Source: CAZCWX01 sp964502465 (GTDB lineage: Bacteria; Desulfobacterota; Binatia; Bin18). Taken from it: a stretch of 21,840 nt of DNA. The notes under the pieces were generated by a model, which was not told the origin of the DNA, did not search any database, and saw only the letters and a program-made list of their open reading frames with translations. The translations under genes were made by a program, and so were the position numbers. This document shows positions 14,913 through 21,718 of the stretch, piece by piece. Location of the stretch: NCBI GenBank assembly GCA_964502465.1, contig CAZCWX010000694.1, positions 1 to 21,840 of the forward strand, written 5' to 3'. How positions within the stretch are numbered: the first letter of the stretch is position 1; the number at the start of each line of letters is the position of its first letter.

Positions 14913-15779
14913 TTACAAGATGAGGCGGGCCGCCGCGGCTCCCACCGCCGCGGGAAACCCCAGCACTACAGTCATGCGCATCACTTCCGTCCCGGCCATG
15001 CCGTCGGTTCGCCCAAAGGTCCAGAGGATATAGAAGCTGATAAGGAGTGCAAGGGAGTAGCCAACTACCGTAAAGCGCAGAAAGGTGCTCCACAGCGGCG
15101 TGGTGGGTGGAAGAACAGCCTGACCGGAAAATTCCATGGTGTAGACAAAGGCGTGCAACAGCAAGAGCGAGCCCAGGGCGAGCGCAATCGTATGCCACGC
15201 TGCCATCTGGTAGGAGATCAGCACCATTTCTTCGGTTGGCGCGACATTGAAAGACAGAAACAATGCTCCGGCGGCCATAAGAAAAAGTTCTCCTCCATAG
15301 CTGGCGCCGAGTTGCCGTTCTTTCTCCTCGGCCTTAGGGCCTCCCAATTGGCTTCGGGCTAAGATCGCCCCGATGCTTCCAGGGACCGCCTGCAACACCA
15401 CCTTCCCAATAATTTCCTGGGCGGACATGCGTGGCGCAATGACCGCAAAGAGTAGGAGAAGAACGGCAGCCGCGATACACCCGACGGCATAGGCCACAAA
15501 TGCATCCAGTAGCACTCCTTTCCAGCGCGTATTTTCCTCGAATCCTGCGTAGTACGAGAGCCCGATGAGCAGCGGAACGAGGATGAGCAGAAGGAGCATC
15601 AAGCGGAAGCGATCCATGTAAAAACCCAACCACCACATCTCCATGGTCATTAGGAGCGGAAAGGCAAAGAGGATCGCGCCGCCAAAGGCGCGCGCCAGTC
15701 CCACGCTAAAGCGACGGTTGGCGGCTTGCGCAGCAGAAATAGAGACAGGTCGCGTGAGCAACGGTGCTCGTTTTTTCAC
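14913..15779 (-). CDS. TIGR02587-family polytopic membrane protein
   Basis: The 288-residue integral membrane protein has about seven or eight hydrophobic helices, for example GGAILFAFPLLMTMEMWWLG, LMLLLLILVPLLIGLSYYAG and VLLDAFVAYAVGCIAAAVLL. It also carries the conserved phrases MEMWWLGFYMD and FNVAPTEEMVLI. The GTG at 15777-15779 follows GGGGGAGA. It is the first gene of a two-gene unit with TIGR02588, a pair that recurs in bacteria but has no known activity. A TATAGT box (about 15811-15816 on the minus strand) could be the -10 element of its promoter. Transport or signalling roles are both possible. Confidence 0.88.
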   Translation of the reverse strand: MKKRAPLLTRPVSISAAQAANRRFSVGLARAFGGAILFAFPLLMTMEMWWLGFYMDRFRLMLLLLILVPLLIGLSYYAGFEENTRWKGVLLDAFVAYAVGCIAAAVLLLLFAVIAPRMSAQEIIGKVVLQAVPGSIGAILARSQLGGPKAEEKERQLGASYGGELFLMAAGALFLSFNVAPTEEMVLISYQMAAWHTIALALGSLLLLHAFVYTMEFSGQAVLPPTTPLWSTFLRFTVVGYSLALLISFYILWTFGRTDGMAGTEVMRMTVVLGFPAAVGAAAARLIL

Positions 15780-16391
15780 CTGCTATCTCCCCCTAAAACC
15801 CGAGCTTACACTATAACGCCTTTTCTTTGTATACTAGGTGCGCTCCTGGGCGTATGCAATATGTACGAAGAGCGCGATAAAGATCTCGAGCGAGTAGTGT
15901 TCGCATGAAACGCTCTTGCAACTCTTCCAATGACAGCACTTTCCCCCAAGGGGGAGACAGCAAAAATCTCAAGCAAAAGAAGAAAGCAAGTTAAAACCAT
16001 CGTCGAGACATGTCTTAAGTTTAGGACTCTGTCTCATTGTATCGCTCCGTTTTCGCGACATTCTCCTCATGACATGAACAAGAAAGCGCGGCATCAGGTG
16101 ACGGTGAGCACGTATACGCTGTTGGATGAGTCATCGCGCCCTCTTATGTACCGTAAGTTGAGCGCTAAGAGCAGCGGATTGCACTACTATGGTCTTCATT
16201 TTGCATCTACAGTGCAGAGGATGGACAAAAACATTTAGCATTGCAAGGTGTGGGATTGTGACGGCCTCCCGGGACAAGTGCTTGTGCAGCGCGTAAGAAA
16301 CAACTGACGATCAGTGTTGGGAACGCGCGGCCTGACGCGCCTACTATACGTTGGTCTTCCTGCGCCCCTTTTTTCTTTAGAAAAACTTTAT
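15780..16391. other. Intergenic region of about 610 bases between divergent genes
   Basis: It separates the TIGR02587 operon (minus) from the DUF4112 gene (plus), so promoters for both should be here. Short plus-strand frames at 15930-16238 lack a ribosome-binding site and protein-like composition. A palindrome TCCCCCAAGGGGGA lies at 15942-15955. Confidence 0.6.
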
Positions 16392-16886
16392 ATGAATTCT
16401 GCACAAACAACGTCGTCTGAGTCCTGCGCTCGTGCTCCTCTCAGTCCACTAGACAAGCTGAGCTGGATACTTGACGCCGCATTCGCCATTCCCGGAACGC
16501 GCTGGCGCATCGGTGTCGATGCTCTTCTCGGCCTCATTCCGGGTGTGGGGGACACAGTCGGCGCCGCCCTGTCCACCTACATTATCTACGCAGCGGCCTG
16601 CCTAGGTGCACCGAAACGCACGCTGTTAAAAATGGTTGGCAATGTCATGGTGGAGACCGTTATTGGGGTTATCCCCATTGTTGGCGACATCTTCGACATT
16701 GCGTGGCGTGCCAACATGCGCAACGTTGAATTGCTACGGGCGGAATCAAGGTTAGCGTTCCATTCTGAACGTTCCTCTCAGCAAGTCGCTCTATTGTTCG
16801 CTGTTGGTGCGGGGATCTTCCTTACACTGCTGCTGGTGATTTCGCTCTTTCTCATGCTGTGGCTATACAGGGTCATCATAAGATAA
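16392..16886 (+). CDS. DUF4112 membrane protein
   Basis: The 164-residue protein carries the complete DUF4112 signature: LDKLSWILDAAFAIPGTRWR, IGVDALLGLIPGVGDTVGAA and VIGVIPIVGDIFDIAWRANM. The two similar IPGVGD/IPIVGD turns suggest an internal repeat of a re-entrant or membrane-associated helical hairpin. A further C-terminal transmembrane helix runs from about 140 to 161 (GAGIFLTLLLVISLFLMLWL). The start ATG 16392 has only a weak site. The function of the family is unknown. The Pmp3 gene follows 167 bases later and a perfect inverted repeat lies between them. Confidence 0.9.
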   Translation: MNSAQTTSSESCARAPLSPLDKLSWILDAAFAIPGTRWRIGVDALLGLIPGVGDTVGAALSTYIIYAAACLGAPKRTLLKMVGNVMVETVIGVIPIVGDIFDIAWRANMRNVELLRAESRLAFHSERSSQQVALLFAVGAGIFLTLLLVISLFLMLWLYRVIIR

Positions 16887-16961
16887 CGCAGGAAGTAAAG
16901 CCGACTGACGTTCTGTTGTAACGAGTCTCAAACTGTAGGAAAATGGTCAGGTCTACAATCT

Positions 16962-16988
16962 CTCAAGGATCTAGGGTGATTCCTTGAG
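16962..16988. repeat. 8-bp inverted repeat between DUF4112 and Pmp3 genes
   Basis: CTCAAGGA and TCCTTGAG are perfect inverted copies separated by 11 bases, centred about 80 bases upstream of the Pmp3 start. With no adjacent T-tract it could be an operator for the Pmp3 gene or a weak terminator of DUF4112. Confidence 0.45.
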
Positions 16989-17053
16989 TAAACACACATT
17001 GTCTCTTTTCTGAAATCACCTTGCATTGAGCTGCGATAGATTAGGAGGTCGTG

Positions 17054-17218
17054 ATGGATCTAATCCGCATCTTATTTTCTATTCTCCTTCCACCCCTTGG
17101 TGTGTTTTTACAAGTGGGGATCGGAAAGCACTTTTGGATTAATATTCTTCTCACCCTTCTGGGATACATTCCTGGTATTGTCCACGCCGTGTGGATTATC
17201 GCAAAAACACCAGGATAA
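17054..17218 (+). CDS. YqaE/Pmp3 (UPF0057) small membrane protein
   Basis: This gene of only 54 codons has an excellent ribosome-binding site (TTAGGAGG). It encodes the two-helix proteolipid pattern ILFSILLPPLGVFLQVGIG, then HFWINILLTLLGYIPGIVHA and VWII. The LPPLGVFL and LLGYIPGIVHAVW phrases are diagnostic for the Pmp3 family. In yeast and plants such peptides affect membrane potential and salt tolerance; in bacteria they are stress-induced. It is followed by the broken transketolase frame. Confidence 0.93.
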   Translation: MDLIRILFSILLPPLGVFLQVGIGKHFWINILLTLLGYIPGIVHAVWIIAKTPG

Positions 17219-17287
17219 AAGCGGGAGTAATGGAGCCCCCAGGTTCGTCACATCGTTTTTAACCCGGAAAACGTAAGGAGAGCACCC

Positions 17288-17830
17288 ATGAAACAAGCAA
17301 CGATTCTTCCCTTGACGACGCCGTCTCCACAGAACGCATAGTTGGTCTGGCCGCTCGTCGCCAAGGAATTGTATACCTGCGCTTAACGAGGCCGAAAACA
17401 CTGATACTCTACACAGTTGCTGATGACTTCCACATTGGCGGCAGCCATACGCTTAAGGCCGGCGTGCGTGATCGCGCGACGATTATCGCGGCCGGGGTCA
17501 CCGTGCATGAAACTCTCAAAGCGGCGGAACAACTAGAAAGGGAAGGTCTCGCCGTGCGCGTTGTTGACGCCTATTCCATTAAGCCAATCGATGCAGCAAC
17601 CATTCGCCATGCGGCCGAGGAGACAGGAGCGCTGCTGATCGTGGAAGACCATTATCCGCAGGGGGGGACTAGGAGACGCTGTACTGGAGGTCGTAGCTGG
17701 CCGTCAGCTGAAATTTCGTAAACTTGCGGTCAATGGGATGCCGCGTTCTGGCGACCCGCAAACGCTCCTAGATCGCTATGGTATTAGTGCCTCCAGTATT
17801 GTGACAGCGGTAAAAGAAATGATTCTCTGA
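17288..17830 (+). pseudogene. Transketolase C-terminal region, N-terminally deleted and frameshifted
   Basis: A good site (TAAGGAG) precedes ATG 17288, but this frame stops after 17 codons. From 17314 another frame reads DDAVSTERIVGLAARRQGIV, VYLRLTRPKTLILY, GVRDRATIIAAGVTVHETLK and VVDAYSIKPIDAATI up to LLIVEDHYPQGG. These match the pyrimidine-binding end and C-terminal domain of transketolase. At a run of seven G (17661-17667) one extra base breaks the frame; removing it continues LGDAVLEVVAGRQL to a TGA at 17828-17830. The thiamine-diphosphate-binding first two thirds are absent. The locus is a relic. Confidence 0.85.
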
Positions 17831-17938
17831 AAACATTGAACATATTTTGCGCGATGAATTTTGCGCCCGATTTCTGCGGCATTTCGACGATCTGCATTGT
17901 TTGAACGTGCGACGCGCCTAAACGAGCAGAGCAAAGTA

Positions 17939-18826
17939 CTACCGCAAGTCTCGCAACGTCTCCTCGAGGGTTGCATGGGTGAACTCATACCCACTGACTT
18001 GCAGACGGGCAGGCATAACGCGAGCGCTGGCGAGCAACATCTCGTCGGCCATCTCACCAAGAACGAAACGAAGAGCAAATTCTGGGACAGGAATCAGAGT
18101 TGGACGCTTGAGCGCCCGCCCCAGCGCTTGGGTAAATTCCGTGTTTCGTACCGGATGGGACGCCGTGGCGTTGACTGGTCCAGAGAGCAGCTCCGTCGCG
18201 ACACAATGACGGACGATGTGCAGCCAGTCTGTGATGGAAATCCAGCTCCAATACTGTTGCCCGCTTCCGACCGGGCCGCCAAGGCCGAGTCGGAACGCCA
18301 GGAGCAGCTTGCTCAGCGCTCCGCCGTCAGCCGCAAGCACCAACCCATTGCGGAGGTGTACTGTGCGTATGCCAGCCTGTATGGCTGTCTGTGTCGCCGT
18401 CTCCCATTGACGACAAACATCGGCAAGAAAACCCTCGCCACCGCCGCTCTCTTCCGTCAAGACCTCGTCTCCGCGGTCTCCATAGTAGCCTACCGCTGAA
18501 GCGCTCACGAAGACGCGCGGGCGATGGGGCAGTCTGGCTAACGTGCCGCTCAGCAACTCCGTGCCCTTAATGCGACTCTCGCGAATGCGCTGCTTCTTGG
18601 CGTTGGTCCAACGGCCATCAGCAATATTTTCGCCCGCCAGGTGCACAACCGCCTCTGGCGAATGGATCGCCGCGGCGTTAATCTCGCCTCGCGCGGGATT
18701 CCAGGCGACATCTTCAGCCTGTGACGGGCTGCGGGTGACCCGCTGGATCGTGTCTCCACGTTCACTGAGAAAGGAAACTAAATGCGATCCGAGAAAACCC
18801 GTCGCTCCTGTCATTAAGACTTGCAT
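17939..18826 (-). CDS. TIGR01777-family NAD(P)-dependent epimerase/dehydratase
   Basis: The extended SDR of 295 residues has the dinucleotide loop MTGATGFLGSHLVSFL at 5-20, VVHLAGENIADGRW (about 61-74), FVSASAVGYYGDRGDEVLTE, and the C-terminal domain (DUF1731) RVMPARLQVSGYEFTHATLE. The family is abundant, usually cytosolic, and of uncertain substrate. ATG 18824-18826 follows AAGGAGC. It overlaps the end of the upstream gene by 13 bases, so the two are translated together. Downstream the transketolase relic lies in the opposite orientation. Confidence 0.92.
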   Translation of the reverse strand: MQVLMTGATGFLGSHLVSFLSERGDTIQRVTRSPSQAEDVAWNPARGEINAAAIHSPEAVVHLAGENIADGRWTNAKKQRIRESRIKGTELLSGTLARLPHRPRVFVSASAVGYYGDRGDEVLTEESGGGEGFLADVCRQWETATQTAIQAGIRTVHLRNGLVLAADGGALSKLLLAFRLGLGGPVGSGQQYWSWISITDWLHIVRHCVATELLSGPVNATASHPVRNTEFTQALGRALKRPTLIPVPEFALRFVLGEMADEMLLASARVMPARLQVSGYEFTHATLEETLRDLR

Positions 18827-19146
18827 ACCGTAGCTCCTTCCGCCGCGTCTGAGGAGAGACCACTTTGCTTCGTCGGGCCGGTGTGTTCCACATCTACGCC
18901 GCCGGTTAGCTGGTGCAACACCTGCAGAATCCGTTGCAGTAACAATTCTCTGTCGCTGATCATTCCTTCCTCCTCTGCGACCGCGATCGAGCTTGCATCA
19001 TACTGCCATTGCTGAAGGAGTGTGATTTTCTGTTGCTGCGACAGCGAGTCGCAGGTCAGGATCTCTTCTGGGGCGGCAAAGACAACGCTAGGGTCGAGTA
19101 CTGCGAGGTCGAAATCGATCTCACCGGATCGGGGTGCGGTTGACAT
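18814..19146 (-). CDS. Conserved small acidic protein of unknown function
   Basis: The 110-residue soluble protein has the segments DFDLAVLDPSVVFAAPEEIL, QKITLLQQWQYDASSIAVAE and GGVDVEHTGPTKQ. From memory this combination (PxxVF-PEE, LxxWxYD and HxPTKQ) recurs in small hypothetical proteins of environmental bacteria. There is no membrane segment. ATG 19144-19146 follows AGGAGGG. Its last 13 bases overlap the TIGR01777 gene, which argues for a functional link. A sigma-54-like element (19167-19182) sits immediately upstream. Confidence 0.8.
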   Translation of the reverse strand: MSTAPRSGEIDFDLAVLDPSVVFAAPEEILTCDSLSQQQKITLLQQWQYDASSIAVAEEEGMISDRELLLQRILQVLHQLTGGVDVEHTGPTKQSGLSSDAAEGATVCKS

Positions 19147-19166
19147 ATCATCCCTCCTAGGCTTCT

Positions 19167-19182
19167 GGCAACGATGGTGCCA
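19167..19182 (-). promoter_or_regulatory. Sigma-54-like element or TGGCA palindrome
   Basis: On the minus strand TGGCACCATCGTTGCC fits TGGCAC-N5-TTGC exactly. However, the predicted start at about 19156 falls inside the AGGAGG of the gene. The site is also a TGGCA-N7-TGCCA palindrome, so it could be bound by a dimeric regulator instead. Confidence 0.35.
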
Positions 19183-19185
19183 AGG

Positions 19186-19317
19186 TCAGGCCTGCTTTTG
19201 ATCCTCCTTATGAAACGGAGCCGGATGGGTCATCAGCTTGGCAAGGTCAACAATGAATTGTCCGATCCATTTTTCGCCGCCGGTCCGAGACGCTTGTGCG
19301 AATTCACCTTCAGCGCC
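19186..19317 (-). pseudogene. Short C-terminal gene remnant
   Basis: Between the proline-rich gene and the 18814-19146 gene, one minus-strand frame reads GAEGEFAQASRTGGEKWIGQ, FIVDLAKLMTHPAPFHKE and a natural-looking end QKQA with TGA at 19186-19188. It has no start codon: the frame opens after a TAA at 19318-19320. The amphipathic WIGQFIVDLAKLM stretch is protein-like. It is probably the tail of a lost gene. The family is not recognised. Confidence 0.4.
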
Positions 19318-19354
19318 TTATCGTTCGTTAATCTGGAGAACACCGACGCTGGCC

Positions 19355-19513
19355 TCACAGCTTCTGCGGAGGCGTTGGATCGGGTGGTTGAGGAGGAACG
19401 GGTGGCGAAGGTGGGGCGGGTGGTGGTGTCGGAATAGGATCAGGTGGGCCAGGAGGAGGTTGTGGTGGATTGGGATCGGCCATTTTTCCTTCATAGTGCT
19501 GTAGCGCTTTCAT
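19355..19513 (-). CDS. Small proline-rich protein
   Basis: The 52-residue protein starts MKALQHYEGKMADPNPPQPP behind AGGAGAAG. The rest is almost entirely PP-D/T/V repeats (PPGPPDPIPTPPPAPPSPP and so on), giving about half proline. It would form a polyproline helix and cannot fold alone; translation of many PPP/PPG motifs would depend on EF-P. It lies 26 bases after the cupin gene on the same strand, so they probably share a transcript. The role is unknown; a linker or surface-adhesive peptide is possible. Confidence 0.65.
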   Translation of the reverse strand: MKALQHYEGKMADPNPPQPPPGPPDPIPTPPPAPPSPPVPPQPPDPTPPQKL

Positions 19514-19539
19514 GAGACTTCTCCTAGTCATTGTAAGAC

Positions 19540-19998
19540 TCACTCATCACGCCCGTGTACGTGCGCCGGAGGGTAGGTGGCTTCGATCGCTGTAAACAGT
19601 TCGAGAATGCGGTAGTGGTGGAGCACATCCTTTGGCACTATCCAAGAGTCGCCGGGTTCAAGCAGCACTTTCTGTTTTGCAATGTGGAGCTCGGCGCGGC
19701 CGGCAATAACATAGCCGACTGTTTCATAGGGGCGTTGTGTTTTTGCTTTCGCTCGTCCAGGTTGTTCGTTCTCCCAGAGGCGCATCGAGAGAGAAACTCC
19801 AGAGACAAGATACTTCTGCCCATATTTCCCCCGCGGTGAATATTGGGAGTTGACTTTCTTGATGCTGGTGTCGCCGTCTGCCAGCGCCGTTTTCCTGGGG
19901 GACGTTACCCTGGTCGCTTTTGTTGTCGTGTTCGGCGCTTGTGTCTGAAACTCGACTCTACCTTCGTCCAGCTGCAATGCGGTTGGTCTTTGGGCCAT
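19540..19998 (-). CDS. Cupin-domain protein
   Basis: The 152-residue protein starts at ATG 19996-19998, which follows AAAGGAAC; the longer frame to 20136 has no site. A variable, Thr/Lys-rich N-terminus (about 1-50) precedes a single cupin barrel: YLVSGVSLSMRLWENEQPG, then ETVGYVIAGRAELHIAKQKV, LLEPGDSWIVPKDVLHHYRI and FTAIEATYPPAHVHGRDE. The G-x5-HxH first motif is replaced by VGYVIAGRAELHI, so metal binding is not assured; the second motif PGDSWIVPKDVLHH is good. Family members may bind small ligands or act as sensors or isomerases. It is the first gene of a minus-strand block. Confidence 0.85.
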   Translation of the reverse strand: MAQRPTALQLDEGRVEFQTQAPNTTTKATRVTSPRKTALADGDTSIKKVNSQYSPRGKYGQKYLVSGVSLSMRLWENEQPGRAKAKTQRPYETVGYVIAGRAELHIAKQKVLLEPGDSWIVPKDVLHHYRILELFTAIEATYPPAHVHGRDE

Positions 19999-20161
19999 AG
20001 GCTTAGTTCCTTTTGAAGCTAATGTCTTCTGAAAAAATATATCCGCAAGAAGCGTACCAATAGCCCAGCGACTGAACTGCACGGAATTAGAATAGGGCGA
20101 TAAGCGGCTTTCCGAAAAACGAGACACCAGGCGCACAAAAAATTGAAACTTTTCCTCCGCT

Positions 20162-20335
20162 ACAAGCGAGCTTCAGTTGCAAAGCTCCATCCGCGGAGAC
20201 GCTACGGAAACGTAGCGGCAAAAGCTAGCGGCGCTTGCGCTGCCTCAACGCCTCTTGCCTACACAGGGGGTGGCGCATCTCGACAGTTTAGCGTCTGATC
20301 GAACGTGAAGAAGCAAACCGGCAGTTTTGCGGATG
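20162..20335 (+). pseudogene. Ghost of a second PIG-L/LmbE deacetylase
   Basis: Read from 20162, the frame gives TSELQLQSSIRGDATET, a TAG stop, RQKLAALALPQRLLPTQG and VAHLDSL. After a one-base shift it gives RLIEREEANRQFCGW. This aligns without gaps to the intact gene at 9480-10208: TSGINSLGAIYVDVEETWRQ, KIEALKLHKRLSEKQGVAHL, then HLIEREETNLKFRGF. The stop replaces the Trp of ETWRQK (TGG to TAG). Only this C-terminal stretch remains, and both the motif regions and the end are gone. Confidence 0.75.
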
Positions 20336-20497
20336 GGGGCCAGGATACAGGAACCGACAGTCGGCATCCCCCCGCAGCTTGGTGATGGGGCGCGGTTCTT
20401 TACCTTAGTAAACGGCAAAGCCAAAACAGCAATCCTACAAGTGGTCTTCCGAGAAACGACGGCGACGAGGCGATATGGGGATGCGAACCTACGGTGA
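20333..20497 (+). CDS. Uncertain 54-residue frame, possibly an efflux-adaptor remnant
   Basis: The frame starts at ATG 20333 without a ribosome-binding site, overlapping the PIG-L ghost. It contains VGIPPQLGDGARFFTLVNGK and AKTAILQVVF. The phrase IPxx-GDGxxFxxLVNGKA recalls the barrel region of RND periplasmic adaptor proteins, but the fragment is too short to prove it. More likely it is another gene scrap than a working gene. Confidence 0.25.
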   Translation: MGARIQEPTVGIPPQLGDGARFFTLVNGKAKTAILQVVFRETTATRRYGDANLR

Positions 20498-20624
20498 CCC
20501 CCTTCTGGGGACTCTTGCATAGCGCATAACTCCTGTCACGATAGACGTGCGCGAAATACCCGGAACTTTCTCGCTCTCGTTGCGCCGCCGCTGCGGAGGG
20601 AGCTGGAGAAGAACAGGAGGCCGT

Positions 20625-20927
20625 ATGTCACGAACATCTTCGGTGCGCCCGCGTCAAAAGACCGTGCCCGCGCGGGGCGCGACTAAACGGCTGGAGATCG
20701 AAATGCCCTCCAGCGATATTGAAGCCCTCTGTCAGGTTGCCTCCTGGACGGGCCAATCAACCCTCACGTCGGTCGTGCGCGATGCGCTTAAGGCCTATGT
20801 GTGGATGGTGACTGAACAGCGGCGTAATCGCCGCATCATCTCCGAAGACCGCGAGAGAGGCGACCGCACGGAGTTGATGCCCTTGCTCGAGGTTTCGGCG
20901 TTCGCGAATGGGAGTCAGGCGTCATAA
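20625..20927 (+). CDS. Ribbon-helix-helix-type small protein
   Basis: The 100-residue protein starts at ATG 20625 behind ACAGGAGG. After a basic, Arg/Thr-rich N-terminus comes TKRLEIEMPSSDIEALCQVA, then TGQSTLTSVVRDALKAYVWM, which has the strand-helix-helix layout of CopG/RHH DNA-binding proteins, with a charged tail (QRRNRRIISEDRERGDRTEL). It could be a transcription repressor or an antitoxin-like protein, but no toxin gene is adjacent. It precedes the MEDS sensor gene by 100 bases on the same strand. Confidence 0.75.
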   Translation: MSRTSSVRPRQKTVPARGATKRLEIEMPSSDIEALCQVASWTGQSTLTSVVRDALKAYVWMVTEQRRNRRIISEDRERGDRTELMPLLEVSAFANGSQAS

Positions 20928-21027
20928 GAATGCGTGCGTTGCGCCGGCGTCACGCCTCATCCGCGCCGATCGTGAGGAGAGGGTGTAAAACAAAAAGAGA
21001 ACAGTATCCTACGAATGGGAGGAATGT

Positions 21028-21669
21028 ATGAGTGAGAATCCAGAAGCGCTGCGGCTGGCCAAGGTACCCCTCGAGCGCTATAGCCACGTTTGCCTGTTCT
21101 ATAGCAGCAAAGAGGAAGAATATAGCATCTTGCGCTCGTTCATTCGTGACGGCTTCCACAAAGGGGATAAGGCGTTCCACATCATCGACGAGCGGAACCG
21201 CCCTGAGCACCTGCGTCGCTTGGCAGAACTCGGCATCGACGTCACGGCCGTCCAGGCCATCGGGCAACTCGAAGTGCGCGGATGGGAAAACGCGCATCTG
21301 CGGCCCGGTTACTTCGACCAGCACGCGATGCTCGCCTTGGTCGAGGAAGTGCTGACCGAGAGCAAACAGCGGGGTTTTTCGTTCACCCGCTGGGTAGCCA
21401 ACATGGGGTGGGCTTTGAGTGACTTGCCTGGCGTGGGCGACTTGGTGGAGTACTGCACGCGGTTGAATTACGTGACGCCGAAGTATGAGGCCACGATTCT
21501 GTGCACGTATGACTATGCCAAGTTCGATGTCGGCGCCATCATGGATGTGCTCCGCACCCATCCGGCGGCCATCATCGGTGGCATTCTGCAGGAGAATCCT
21601 TTCTTCGTATCCCCCGACGAACTGCTGCGCGAACGGCGCGAGCGCGTGGGACGGGCTTCGTCCGCGTGA
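21028..21669 (+). CDS. MEDS-domain (DcmR-type) sensory protein
   Basis: The 213-residue soluble protein consists almost wholly of a MEDS domain: HVCLFYSSKEEEYSILRSFI, GFHKGDKAFHIIDERNRPEH, TRWVANMGWALSDLPGVGDL and ATILCTYDYAKFDVGAIMDV. The C-terminal HPAAIIGGILQENPFFVSPD is the usual end. MEDS domains occur in DcmR-like regulators of methylotrophs and methanogens and in histidine-kinase partners; here no DNA-binding domain is attached. ATG 21028 follows GGGAGG. The probable sensor kinase starts 50 bases downstream, which suggests a two-protein signalling unit. Confidence 0.88.
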   Translation: MSENPEALRLAKVPLERYSHVCLFYSSKEEEYSILRSFIRDGFHKGDKAFHIIDERNRPEHLRRLAELGIDVTAVQAIGQLEVRGWENAHLRPGYFDQHAMLALVEEVLTESKQRGFSFTRWVANMGWALSDLPGVGDLVEYCTRLNYVTPKYEATILCTYDYAKFDVGAIMDVLRTHPAAIIGGILQENPFFVSPDELLRERRERVGRASSA

Positions 21670-21718
21670 GGAGTGAGCGTGCATGCTTGAGATGATGTCT
21701 CTTGAGAAAGGACAAGCC

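Noticed and set aside
15182..15197. Another sigma-54-like string, TGGCATACGATTGCG on the minus strand
   Set aside because: The GG-GC spacing is one base too short and it lies within the TIGR02587 coding sequence.
17861..18499. Plus-strand frame of 212 codons
   Set aside because: It is antisense to the TIGR01777 gene, whose motifs and start site are clear.
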